From DASWJZ01 sp963805325 (GTDB taxonomy: Bacteria > Pseudomonadota > Alphaproteobacteria > Rhizobiales > Afifellaceae): a stretch of 64,000 nucleotides of DNA. Shown here one piece after another: positions 47,054 to 55,796 of this stretch. The notes under the pieces are model-generated. The model worked only from the letters and a program-made list of their open reading frames with translations. It was not told where the DNA came from and searched no databases. A program made the position numbers and the translations under genes. The first letter of the stretch is position 1, and each line of letters begins with the position of its first letter. Where the stretch lies: positions 248,001 through 312,000 of the forward strand of contig CAWDTS010000009.1 in the NCBI GenBank assembly GCA_963805325.1. Reading direction: 5' to 3'.

Positions 47054-49819
47054 TCAAGGTTTGGGGTCAACGGGGCCCTTTTCGTCCGCAGCCATGCCGC
47101 GGAGGATACCGGGCCAATTCGCCTGTTCGGTAGAGAGCTGCCCCTTGCTGTCGAGGTCGGCGAGTATGCTCAACGCTTCCCGCAAAGCGTCGCTCTTGCG
47201 CGCGCCGTCCGCCACCGTCGCGATCTTGTAGAGCCCGATCACGATATCGCTGAGCGTCCCCGGGTCACCCGGTTTCTGCTCCAGATTCGCGCGGCGTAGG
47301 CGCAGAACCTCCTCATAGGACGCCAAGGCGGAAGACATATCCTTCAGTCGCGCCTGCACCTCGCCGACCCGTTCCAGCGCGACCGAAAGGTCCCTTGCCG
47401 TGGCGGGATCTGGCTCTAGCTCCGCAAGTTTGCGCGACACACCGAGATTGCCCTGATAGGCGGCAAGCGCGCCCTGCAAATCGCCAAGCGCAAGCTTGGT
47501 GGCGGCGACGCGGGTGAAGCTCACGGACATGTCGCTCAGGAAGCCGGGGTTCTCGGGGTCGATGCCGGCGAGCTTCTGCGCGATCGCGAGATCCTCTTCG
47601 TGGGCCGCGAGGGCGCCGACATTGTCGCCCGCCTGCGCGCGCGCGTCGCCGATATGGTTGAGGCTGACCGACACCGAGCGCTGCCATTCGGCATTGCCCG
47701 GGTCGAGCTCCGCCAGCTTGCGTCCGATCTTCAGCGCCTCTTCAAAAGAAGTGAGCGCAGCCTTTACGTCCCCCTCCTGGAGACGCACGTTGCCCACGCG
47801 GTTGAGGCTCGCCGAGAGATCGGACTGGGTTTCGGTATTGCTGGGGTCGAGCGCGGCGAGAGTGCGCCTGATGGCAAGAGCCTCTTCGTAGTTGGCAGCG
47901 ACACGCGCTGCATCATCGCCATGCGCTGACAGCGCGTCGCCCATCTGGATCAGGCTCACCGCCAGATCACGCTGCGTGTTGGCATCCTTCGGATCGGCCT
48001 TCGCTCTGCGGCGGCTCATGTCGAGGCCGTCGCCAATAAGCTTGATGGCCCCCTCCAGGTCGCCGGCCTCCCGCTTCAGATCGGCCATGCGTTCGAGAGC
48101 CAGGCCGGTATCACGCAGCGCCACCAGATTACCCGGGTCCAAGCCGGAGAGCCTGCGGTTGATCTCGAGCGATTCCTGGTAGGCAACCTCCGCCTCGTCG
48201 ATTGCGCCCGAGGAATGGCGGACGTCTCCGATCCGTATCAGCGTGGCGGAGAGATCGCCCTGATAGACGACATTTGTCGGGTCGGATTTCGCCACCGCGC
48301 GTGCGATCGAGAGCGCTTCCGCGTAGGTGGCCAATGCGGCGGATGCGTCTCCGCCACTCATCTTCAGGTCGCCAATCTTGCCGAGCAGTACGACCAGATC
48401 GTGCTGCCATTGGAGATTGTCGGGATCGCTCTCGGCGACGCGCCTGTGCACCGTAAGCGCGTCCTCGTAGGCCTTGAGCGCACCGTTGCCGTCGCCGGCG
48501 GTGAGCCGCATGTTTCCCAGGCGCGAGAGGGCGACGGCCTTGTCGCGCTGCGCGTTCACGTCGTCCGGCGCCGCCGCGGCCAGCTTGTCGCGAATCTCCA
48601 AGCTCTCCGAATAGGCGGAAAGCGCGCCGTCGCTGTCGCCGACGCCCGCCGCGGCGTCGCCTAATCTTTCCAATGTGATGGCAAGGTCCCGCTTCCAGCC
48701 AAGGTCTTCCGGGTATTTCTCGATGAACTGCAATGCGATCTCTTTCGCCTTCACAAAAGAGTCGCGCGCGGAGGCACCATCGCCGGCCAAAGTGTAGGTG
48801 TCGCCGAACTCCATCAGCATCGAGAAGCGGGTGCGGCGAAGGCTGTCCTCCTCGGAGCCGGAGCTCTCCAATTGCTTTGCCGCATTCTCGACCTGTGACA
48901 GCACCTTGCGGATGGTCTCCACCCGCAACCCTTCCACATCGCGAAGATTCTGCGCGATGTTGAAGACGACGCCATCAAGCGTGTTGGTCGCGGTTTCGAA
49001 ATTGCGCTGCGCCTGTTCCTTCGCGGCCTTCTCGGCGACCGCGCGTTCCTCCGCGAGCTTCTGCTGCTGAACGGCGCGCGCCTCGCTGGTCTCCGCCAAC
49101 TGCTGCTGCTCGACTGCGATGCCGCGCTGCCAGTAGGCGAGGCTCGCGAGCCCGACGCCGATAATCGCGGTGACGAGCGATGCGGCGACGGTCAGCCGCT
49201 GGCGACGGCCCTCGGCGCGGCGGCTGGCGAGAAGCAGCTCCAGAATCTCGTCGGAGGCCGGCGGCGCCGCCGGCGGCTTCCTGTCGGCCCAGCCCTGCGC
49301 GTCCTTCAGCGCCACCCCGCGCAGCAGCAATGCCGCGGAGCGCTGGCGCGAGTGCCACTGCCGCGCGCGGTCGGCAAGCCGCGTATGCTCCTTCAGCCAC
49401 GCCCGATCCGTGTTCAGGACCGCGACGAGCGTCGGCACATGCGTCGCGAAGTCGAACGCGCCCTCGGCGGGCAGCACGTGAATGCGGCCGAGCGCCTCCG
49501 GCAGCGAATCCGGCGGCACGGCTTCGACCGCCACCGGGACCAGCCTCTTGTTGAGGCGCTGGACCTCGCCAAGCTCCCAGTTGCACCAGCGCGATTTGAC
49601 CGAGCTTGAGCTGACCAGCCACACCACCGTGTCGGAGGCGCGGATGAAGTCAGCGAGCTCGTTCTGCCATTCCTCGCCATAGGGGAGGTCGCGGCGGTCG
49701 ATGACGACCTCGAAGCCCGCCTCTTCAAGCGCCGCGACGAGCCTGTCCGCGGTCTCCAGATCGCGGCGCGAATAGGAGACGAAGACCTTGAGCCGATCGT
49801 GTTCCGAGGCGACGCTCAT
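47054..49819 (-). CDS. TIR domain - transmembrane - TPR repeat protein (copy 1)
   Basis: 921 residues. A TIR domain (9 to ~125) begins KVFVSYSRRDLETADRL; WCNWELGE near 78-85 holds Glu82, the position of the catalytic glutamate in NAD-cleaving TIR enzymes. A conserved helical linker (~140-205) leads to one membrane helix (210-230), a short coiled coil (240-280), then about eleven TPR-like units of ~48 residues with the pattern DP-N--WQ-DL---L--IGD. NADase activity and defence or signalling are inferred. It shares a 703-bp nearly identical 5' block with the upstream copy. Confidence 0.88.
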   Translation of the reverse strand: MSVASEHDRLKVFVSYSRRDLETADRLVAALEEAGFEVVIDRRDLPYGEEWQNELADFIRASDTVVWLVSSSSVKSRWCNWELGEVQRLNKRLVPVAVEAVPPDSLPEALGRIHVLPAEGAFDFATHVPTLVAVLNTDRAWLKEHTRLADRARQWHSRQRSAALLLRGVALKDAQGWADRKPPAAPPASDEILELLLASRRAEGRRQRLTVAASLVTAIIGVGLASLAYWQRGIAVEQQQLAETSEARAVQQQKLAEERAVAEKAAKEQAQRNFETATNTLDGVVFNIAQNLRDVEGLRVETIRKVLSQVENAAKQLESSGSEEDSLRRTRFSMLMEFGDTYTLAGDGASARDSFVKAKEIALQFIEKYPEDLGWKRDLAITLERLGDAAAGVGDSDGALSAYSESLEIRDKLAAAAPDDVNAQRDKAVALSRLGNMRLTAGDGNGALKAYEDALTVHRRVAESDPDNLQWQHDLVVLLGKIGDLKMSGGDASAALATYAEALSIARAVAKSDPTNVVYQGDLSATLIRIGDVRHSSGAIDEAEVAYQESLEINRRLSGLDPGNLVALRDTGLALERMADLKREAGDLEGAIKLIGDGLDMSRRRAKADPKDANTQRDLAVSLIQMGDALSAHGDDAARVAANYEEALAIRRTLAALDPSNTETQSDLSASLNRVGNVRLQEGDVKAALTSFEEALKIGRKLAELDPGNAEWQRSVSVSLNHIGDARAQAGDNVGALAAHEEDLAIAQKLAGIDPENPGFLSDMSVSFTRVAATKLALGDLQGALAAYQGNLGVSRKLAELEPDPATARDLSVALERVGEVQARLKDMSSALASYEEVLRLRRANLEQKPGDPGTLSDIVIGLYKIATVADGARKSDALREALSILADLDSKGQLSTEQANWPGILRGMAADEKGPVDPKP
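49091..49793 (-). repeat. 703-bp duplicated block, copy 1 (TIR, linker and membrane helix)
   Basis: It aligns base for base, offset 2558, with 51649-52351. I count five mismatches, all at silent positions. Similarity stops abruptly at both ends. Confidence 0.9.
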
Positions 49820-49926
49820 GGCGTCAGTGCGGCACCGGCGAGGCCGATCCTTGCCCGGAGGACCCAGTCGATTGCGAGGTGAACTGCGCCGCCATCCGTC
49901 TCAGCGTATCGGGCCATGAGGTCTGG

Positions 49927-52377
49927 TCAAGGTTTAGGGTCAGCGGGCTCTACGGCGACAGGCGATGTGCCGTCCTTGACAAGGGCATGGAGCGACTGCG
50001 CCCATTGCGCCTGGGCGGCCGTCAGGGCGCCCTCTCCGTCAAGCTTGTCGGCAATCTCGATGGCCTCACGCAGAGGCGCGGCTGCGTCGGCGTTGGCGCC
50101 TGCGGTGCTCAAATCGAAGAGCGCGATCACCAGATCCCACTGCCAGACGGGATTCTTGGGATTGAGCGCCACCAGCGCTCGCGCGACAGCCACCGCCGCC
50201 TCGAAGCGGGCACGTGCCGCGGCGACGTTGCCAGACTTCATTTCGACGTCGCCGATCTCGTTCAGGACCACGCCCATGTTGCGCCGCCAGCCGGCATTGT
50301 CGGGCTGCTTTGCGACGATCTGCCGATAAGTCTCGAGAGCATCGTCGTAGGCCGCGCGCGCTCCTTCTCTATCGCCGGCGGCAAGCTTCATGTCGCCGAT
50401 TCGGTCGAGTCCGACCGCGGTGTCCGCCTGCCATTTGAGCTTGTCCGGCTCGCGCTCGGCAAGCTTCCGGAACATCCCCAGGCTCTCCTCGTAGGCGGTC
50501 AGCGCGCCCTCCATATCGCCGGCAGCACGCTTGATCCCACCAATCCTGTTCAGCCCGATCGCAACATCGTTTTGCCACTGGGTATTGGCCGGGTCCCGAT
50601 CCACCAGTGCGCGCGATATTTCGAGCAATTCGTCGAAGGCGGCCTTCGCCCCGCTCTGGTCGCCGGTCTCAAGACGCAGCTCCGCGACGTTGTCGAGACT
50701 CACCGAGACGTTGCGCGACCACTCGGCGTTCTGCGGGTCAAGCCGCGCAAGCCGGCGGCGGATATCGAGCGCCTCCTCGTAGGCGGCGAGCGCATCCTTG
50801 TTCGCGCCCGTGCTCGACTGGACGGCCGCGACGTCGTCGAGAGCGGATGCGAGGTCGTTCTGCCAGAGCGTGTTGTTTGGCTCCGCCTCCGCCAGCGGGC
50901 GCCGGATCGACAGCGCCTCCTGGTACGACACAAGCGCCGCCGGCATGTCGCCGGCGTAGTAGTCGGTGTCTCCGATCCTCACAAGCCCGACCGAAAGATC
51001 GCGCTGGCGCATCCTGTCCTGCGGACTTTCCCGAAGCAGGTGGCGACGGATCGCAACGCTTTCCTTTTGTGCCGCGCGCGCCGCATCGAAATTCCCGAGC
51101 GAACTCTTCAGATCGGCGGCACTCTCCAACGCCAACGAGAGATCGTGCTCGACCTGCATGTTGTCGGGCTGAAGGCCGGTGTTCTTCCGGGCAATTTCCA
51201 GCGCCTCGTCAAGGGCGGCGGTGGCTCCCTTGGTATCGCCCTGCGCCGACTTGAGGTCGCCGACCCTGCCAAGGAGCAGCGCGAGGATGCCCAGCGACTG
51301 CCAGTCGTCGGGCTTCGTAGCCAGAACGTCCCGCGCGATTTCGATAGCTCGTTGATACGCGGCGCTTGCGGCGGGGCCGTCGCCCTTCAAAGCATAGAGA
51401 GAGCCGAACTCACCCTGGATCGCGGAACGGATGCGCTGAACGCCGGCATCGTCGGGCGCCGCAGCAAAAAGCGGCGCCGCCGCCTTGTCGGCGGCGTCGA
51501 GCATCCGCTGCCGGCTTTCGATGGGAACACCCTCGACGTCTTGCAGCCCCGTCGCCATTTCGGTGAAGACGCCCTGCATCGTCGCGGTGGCGACGTGGAA
51601 ATTCCGCTCGGCTTCGTCTCTCGCCGCCTTCTCGGCAACAGCACGCTGCTCCGCCAACTGCTGCTGCTCGACTGCGATGCCGCGCTGCCAGTAGGCGAGG
51701 CTCGCGAGCCCGACGCCGATAATCGCGGTGACGAGCGATGCGGCGACGGTCAGCCGCTGGCGACGGCCCTCGGCGCGGCGGCTGGCGAGAAGCAGCTCCA
51801 GAATCTCGTCGGAGGCCGGCGGCGCCGCGGGCGGCTTCCTGTCGGCCCAGCCCTGCGCGTCCTTCAGCGCCACCCCGCGCAGCAGCAATGCCGCGGAGCG
51901 CTGGCGCGAGTGCCACTGCCGCGCGCGGTCGGCAAGCCGCGTATGCTCCTTCAGCCACGCCCGATCCGTGTTCAGGACCGCGACGAGCGTCGGCACATGC
52001 GTCGCGAAGTCGAACGCGCCCTCGGCGGGCAGCACGTGAATGCGGCCGAGCGCCTCCGGCAGCGAATCCGGCGGCACGGCTTCGACCGCCACAGGGACCA
52101 GCCTCTTGTTGAGGCGCTGGACCTCGCCGAGCTCCCAGTTGCACCAGCGCGATTTGACCGAGCTTGAGCTGACCAGCCACACCACCGTGTCGGAGGCGCG
52201 GATGAAGTCAGCGAGCTCGTTCTGCCATTCCTCGCCATAGGGAAGGTCGCGGCGGTCGATGACGACCTCGAAGCCCGCCTCTTCAAGCGCCGCGACAAGC
52301 CTGTCCGCGGTCTCCAGATCGCGGCGCGAATAGGAGACGAAGACCTTGAGCTGCTGGGCCGGGCCTTTCTCGCTCAT
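49927..52377 (-). CDS. TIR domain - transmembrane - TPR repeat protein (copy 2)
   Basis: 816 residues from ATG 52377; a TTG six codons earlier is possible. Residues 10-242 are identical to copy 1, including Glu82 of the TIR domain and the membrane helix at 210-230. After the helix the sequence diverges sharply and carries about nine 48-residue TPR-like units (for example DPANTQWQNDVAIGLNRIGG). Both proteins end in DPKP. It lies 54 bases after xerD and 107 bases before copy 1, so the two are probably co-transcribed. Its partner, trigger and function are unknown. Confidence 0.88.
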   Translation of the reverse strand: MSEKGPAQQLKVFVSYSRRDLETADRLVAALEEAGFEVVIDRRDLPYGEEWQNELADFIRASDTVVWLVSSSSVKSRWCNWELGEVQRLNKRLVPVAVEAVPPDSLPEALGRIHVLPAEGAFDFATHVPTLVAVLNTDRAWLKEHTRLADRARQWHSRQRSAALLLRGVALKDAQGWADRKPPAAPPASDEILELLLASRRAEGRRQRLTVAASLVTAIIGVGLASLAYWQRGIAVEQQQLAEQRAVAEKAARDEAERNFHVATATMQGVFTEMATGLQDVEGVPIESRQRMLDAADKAAAPLFAAAPDDAGVQRIRSAIQGEFGSLYALKGDGPAASAAYQRAIEIARDVLATKPDDWQSLGILALLLGRVGDLKSAQGDTKGATAALDEALEIARKNTGLQPDNMQVEHDLSLALESAADLKSSLGNFDAARAAQKESVAIRRHLLRESPQDRMRQRDLSVGLVRIGDTDYYAGDMPAALVSYQEALSIRRPLAEAEPNNTLWQNDLASALDDVAAVQSSTGANKDALAAYEEALDIRRRLARLDPQNAEWSRNVSVSLDNVAELRLETGDQSGAKAAFDELLEISRALVDRDPANTQWQNDVAIGLNRIGGIKRAAGDMEGALTAYEESLGMFRKLAEREPDKLKWQADTAVGLDRIGDMKLAAGDREGARAAYDDALETYRQIVAKQPDNAGWRRNMGVVLNEIGDVEMKSGNVAAARARFEAAVAVARALVALNPKNPVWQWDLVIALFDLSTAGANADAAAPLREAIEIADKLDGEGALTAAQAQWAQSLHALVKDGTSPVAVEPADPKP
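51649..52351 (-). repeat. 703-bp duplicated block, copy 2
   Basis: This is the partner of 49091-49793. The protein segment encoded is identical in both genes. Confidence 0.9.
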
Positions 52378-52431
52378 CGGCTCAGGGAGCCGCAAATGCG
52401 AGGCTCCCGCAAGTCCCCTCGCCGACCGCGG

Positions 52432-53379
52432 TTATCGCTCCGCCAGCGGGTGGTGCTTGTTGACTAGCTCCTTCAGCCGCTCGTCGAGAACGTGCGTGTA
52501 GATCTGCGTCGTCGAGATGTCGGCATGGCCAAGAAGCGTCTGCACGACGCGAAGGTCGGCGCCGCCGGAAAGAAGATGCGTCGCGAAAGCGTGCCGAAGC
52601 ACGTGCGGCGAGAGCTTGCGCGAGTCGAGACCGGCGCGCGCGGCGACGGCCTTCAGGTCGCGCGCAAAGGCCTGCCGCGTCATGTACCCGCTCGCGCTGT
52701 CAGACGGGAAGAGCCACTTCGAGTCCGACTTGCCGAGGACCGCACGCTGATCGCGATAGAGGTCGAGCGCGGCATGCGCGGCGATGTTCAGCGGCACCAG
52801 CCGCTCACGCCCGCCCTTGCCCCTGACGGCGATGAAGGGCCGTCCGCCCCGCCCCGCCGATTGCGGCAGCGAAACGAGCTCGGAGACGCGCAGGCCCGTC
52901 GCATATAGAAGCTCCAGAAGCGCCAGCATCCTGAGCGCCGCAAGCCGGCGAGACGGCGTCAGCTCCGATTCAGTCGCGGCGGCGCGCGCGGCCTCGAGCA
53001 GCCGGTCGACGTCTTCGATCGAGAGCACGGTCGGCAAAGCGCGGCGCGGTTTCGGCCGCTCCGCCGTCGCAGTCGGATCGTCCTCGCGTATCGCATCGGC
53101 GAGGAGGAACTTGAAGAACTGCCTGAGCGCTGAAAGCCGCCGCGCCTGCGAGGTGGCCGCAAGCCCGCGCCCGGGAAGCGACGTGAGATAGCGGCGGACA
53201 TCCTCGGCGGAGGCTGCCGCGAGCCCACCTGTCGAACTGCGGAAATCGTCGAGGTCGCGACGATAGGCGGAGAGCGTGTTGACGCTCGCGCCGCGTTCCG
53301 CCGCAAGCATCTCCAGAAACGCCTCCTGCAACGCGGCGTCGCGCGTGGCCCCGCCGGAAGCCGGGCGCCTTCCGCTCAC
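52432..53379 (-). CDS. xerD: Site-specific tyrosine recombinase XerD
   Basis: 315 residues. With XerC it resolves chromosome dimers at dif. The catalytic residues are visible: Arg in YATGLRVSELVSL, Lys in VRGKGGRERLVPL, His-x-x-Arg in HVLRHAFATHLL, His in LLGHADISTTQIYTHV and the terminal Tyr. The N-terminal SAM-like core-binding domain starts AFLEMLAAERGASVNTLSAY. Its ATG overlaps the stop of the small membrane protein gene. Confidence 0.94.
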   Translation of the reverse strand: MSGRRPASGGATRDAALQEAFLEMLAAERGASVNTLSAYRRDLDDFRSSTGGLAAASAEDVRRYLTSLPGRGLAATSQARRLSALRQFFKFLLADAIREDDPTATAERPKPRRALPTVLSIEDVDRLLEAARAAATESELTPSRRLAALRMLALLELLYATGLRVSELVSLPQSAGRGGRPFIAVRGKGGRERLVPLNIAAHAALDLYRDQRAVLGKSDSKWLFPSDSASGYMTRQAFARDLKAVAARAGLDSRKLSPHVLRHAFATHLLSGGADLRVVQTLLGHADISTTQIYTHVLDERLKELVNKHHPLAER

Positions 53380-53519
53380 GGCTGCAGGCGATCGATCGGA
53401 ACGCGCACGCTCATTTCGCGCTGCTTGGGCTCAACCGAGATCACCAGCGCGACCATCGCACCGTAAATAAGTGCAGCAATGAGCCCAAGGACCACCAATA
53501 GTCGAATTAAGCTAGGCAT
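53376..53519 (-). CDS. Small single-pass membrane protein
   Basis: 47 residues: MPSLIRLLVVLGLIAALIYG and AMVALVISVEP form one membrane helix, then a short cytoplasmic or periplasmic tail KQREMSVRVPIDRLQP. It overlaps xerD by four bases and is divergent from aroK. I recall small proteins of this kind between aroK and xerD in Rhizobiales. Its function is unknown. Confidence 0.72.
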   Translation of the reverse strand: MPSLIRLLVVLGLIAALIYGAMVALVISVEPKQREMSVRVPIDRLQP

Positions 53520-53664
53520 CGATCCGCATCTTCGCCGTTCACGGTCTAGCCCGCGCGGCGCACCGATAGCAAGGCGGCCCCAGTTCCTGTCCGATCCCTG
53601 TCCGCGACCTCGTCTTGACACTTGGGCGAAGCGCGGAGCACGACGGCATCCGGAGGTTTCGGCC

Positions 53665-54255
53665 ATGGATGCGCGCCACGCCGTCGTCGACGGCGACCAG
53701 ATAGACCGCGTGATTGCGCACCTCGGGACGCGCTCGATCGTGCTCGTCGGCATGATGGGCGCGGGCAAGACCTCGATCGGGCGGCAACTCGCGAATCTGC
53801 TGCACCTGCCCTTCCTCGACGCCGATACGGAAATCGAGAAGGCGGCGAACCTGACGATACCGGAGATCTTCGCGACCTACGGCGAGGCGCATTTCCGCGA
53901 AGGCGAGGAACGCGTCGTGGCCCGGCTCCTCGCCGGCGGTCCAGCCGTCGTCGCGACCGGAGGCGGAGCGTTCATGAGTGCGGAGACGCGCGAGCACTGC
54001 CGCGAGAGCGGTGTCACGGTGTGGCTCAAGGCGGACGTTCCCGTGCTCCTCGACCGCGTGCGCAAGAAGGGAAATCGCCCGCTCCTCGACCATCCGAATC
54101 CCGACGCTGTCATGCGCCGGCTGCTCGCCGAGCGCGAGCCGATCTACCGGCTCGCCGACATCGCCATCGCCTCGCGCGACGGCCCGCATCAGGCTGTCGT
54201 CGCGGAGATCGTCGCGGCGCTCGATCACCATTTGACCCGAAGGGATACGCCTTGA
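53665..54255 (+). CDS. aroK: Shikimate kinase
   Basis: 196 residues. The Walker A GMMGAGKTSIGRQLA (~residue 29), shikimate-binding FLDADTEIEKAANLTI, and ATGGGAFM (~95) are present, as is the lid RKKGNRPLL. It phosphorylates shikimate. ATG 53665 follows GGAGG; the open frame upstream is not family-like. The stop overlaps the aroB TTG start. Confidence 0.94.
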   Translation: MDARHAVVDGDQIDRVIAHLGTRSIVLVGMMGAGKTSIGRQLANLLHLPFLDADTEIEKAANLTIPEIFATYGEAHFREGEERVVARLLAGGPAVVATGGGAFMSAETREHCRESGVTVWLKADVPVLLDRVRKKGNRPLLDHPNPDAVMRRLLAEREPIYRLADIAIASRDGPHQAVVAEIVAALDHHLTRRDTP

Positions 54256-55370
54256 GCACGGAACGGGTGCGCGTCGAGCTCGGAGCCCGCAGCTACGACG
54301 TCCTCATCGGCCCCGGCCTGATCGGTGGCGCCGGAGCGCGGATCGCAGCGCTGATGCCTGGGCGGAACGTCGCAATCGTCACCGATGAGAACGTGGCGGC
54401 GCGGCATTTGCCGCAGCTCCGTGCCGCGCTGAAGGAATCGAAGATCGCTGCGGCGGAAATCGTCGTGCCGCCCGGCGAAGGGTCGAAGAGCTTTGAGCGC
54501 CTGCAGTCGGTCGTCGAGGCGGTCCTCGATGCGCGGCTCGAGCGCGGCGACGCGGTGGTGGCGCTCGGCGGCGGGGTCGTCGGCGATCTTGCCGGCTTCG
54601 CCGCAGCCGTTACGCGGCGCGGCATGCACCTCGTGCAGCTGCCGACATCTTTGCTGGCGCAGGTAGATTCCAGCGTCGGCGGCAAGACCGGCATCAATGC
54701 GCGGCAGGGCAAGAACCTCGTCGGGGCCTTCCTGCAGCCCGATCTCGTGCTCGCCGACACCGATGCGCTCGACACGCTGCCGGCGCGCGAATTCCGGGCA
54801 GGCTATGCGGAGATGGCAAAGGCCGGCCTGATCGCAGACGAACCGTTCTTTGCGTGGCTCGAGGAAAACCGCGCCGCGATCTTCGCCGGCGGCGCAGCAC
54901 GCATCCGCGCGATTGCTGAGAGCGTGCGCTTCAAGGCGCGGACGGTCGCAGCGGACGAGCGAGAGACCGGCGAGCGCGCGCTCCTCAATCTCGGCCATAC
55001 TTTCGGACATGCCATCGAGGCGGCGTGCGGCTTCGACGCCAAGCGTCTCGTGCACGGCGAAGGGGTTTCAATCGGCACCGTGCTCGCACACGAATTCTCG
55101 GTTGCCGAAGGGCTCGCGCCAAAGGCGGATGCAGAGCGGGCGCGGAGGCACTTGAAGGAGGCCGGGCTGCCGGTTTCGCTTGCCGACGTTCCCGGCCCCG
55201 CCCTTTCAGCCGACGAATTGATGCGCCACATCGCACAGGACAAGAAAGTGAAGCGCGGCCGCCTCACGTTCATTCTGACGCGCGGCATCGGCAAGGCGTT
55301 CATCGCCGACGATGTGCCGCCGGAGACGGTGAAGGCTTTCCTGGAGAAGAATGTGAAGGCGGCGGCTTGA
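54252..55370 (+). CDS. aroB: 3-dehydroquinate synthase
   Basis: 372 residues from TTG 54252, which overlaps the aroK stop by four bases. NAD-binding GGGVVGDLAGFAAAV (~residue 100), QLPTSLLAQVDSSVGGKTGIN (~125) and the metal ligands in LLNLGHTFGHAIE (~245) and HGEGVSIGTV are present. It converts DAHP to 3-dehydroquinate, the second shikimate step. Confidence 0.95.
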   Translation: MSTERVRVELGARSYDVLIGPGLIGGAGARIAALMPGRNVAIVTDENVAARHLPQLRAALKESKIAAAEIVVPPGEGSKSFERLQSVVEAVLDARLERGDAVVALGGGVVGDLAGFAAAVTRRGMHLVQLPTSLLAQVDSSVGGKTGINARQGKNLVGAFLQPDLVLADTDALDTLPAREFRAGYAEMAKAGLIADEPFFAWLEENRAAIFAGGAARIRAIAESVRFKARTVAADERETGERALLNLGHTFGHAIEAACGFDAKRLVHGEGVSIGTVLAHEFSVAEGLAPKADAERARRHLKEAGLPVSLADVPGPALSADELMRHIAQDKKVKRGRLTFILTRGIGKAFIADDVPPETVKAFLEKNVKAAA

Positions 55371-55446
55371 CCCTCCCAAGAGGGCCGGCGTGTTACTTCC
55401 AGGCGCTGCGCCCTTGCGCGGACGGGCCGCCGCACCGAAATATGGC

Positions 55447-55726
55447 TCACCAGCGGGCCGTTTCTCCCGGCGCGCTTGGATTGACGGCAAGGGCGTGGAC
55501 GGGGCCTGCCAGCTCTTCCGAAAGCGCCTGGTTCACCATCCGGTGGCGTTCGACCCGGTTCTTTCCGGCAAAGGCGGCGGAAACAAGCGCCACCCTGAAA
55601 TGCGTCTCGCCCTCAGGACGGGCCCCGGCGTGACCTGCGTGCAGATGCGAACTCGTCGACGATCTTGAGGCTCTCGGGGTGAAATGCGGCCGTGAGCTTT
55701 TCTTCAATTCGGGATTTGACCGACAC
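55447..55726 (-). CDS. bolA: BolA family protein, interrupted by a one-base insertion
   Basis: The reconstruction is 92 residues from GTG 55726. The N-terminal SVKSRIEEKLTAAFHPESL and C-terminal ETHFRVALVSAAFAGKNRVE are typical BolA. The frame breaks at 55650-55651: the plus strand reads GCGAACTCG where GCGACTCG gives KIVDESHLHAGHAG. BolA works with monothiol glutaredoxins in iron-sulfur sensing. It is divergent from the J-domain gene by 70 bases. Confidence 0.88.
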
Positions 55727-55796
55727 GATGCCGCAATCCTTTTCTAACATGATGTCGCGCCTTGAGAGGGGCGCCGACGGGGGGCATAGTTACGAG

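Noticed and set aside
49879..52167. A 762-codon plus-strand frame opposite the second TIR gene
   Set aside because: Antisense shadow; the minus-strand TIR-TPR protein has clear domains and the shared block changes only silent positions in that frame.
47054..52377. Thoeris defence system
   Set aside because: There is no ThsA-like SIR2/SLOG gene next to the TIR genes, and ThsB proteins lack a membrane helix with a long TPR array.
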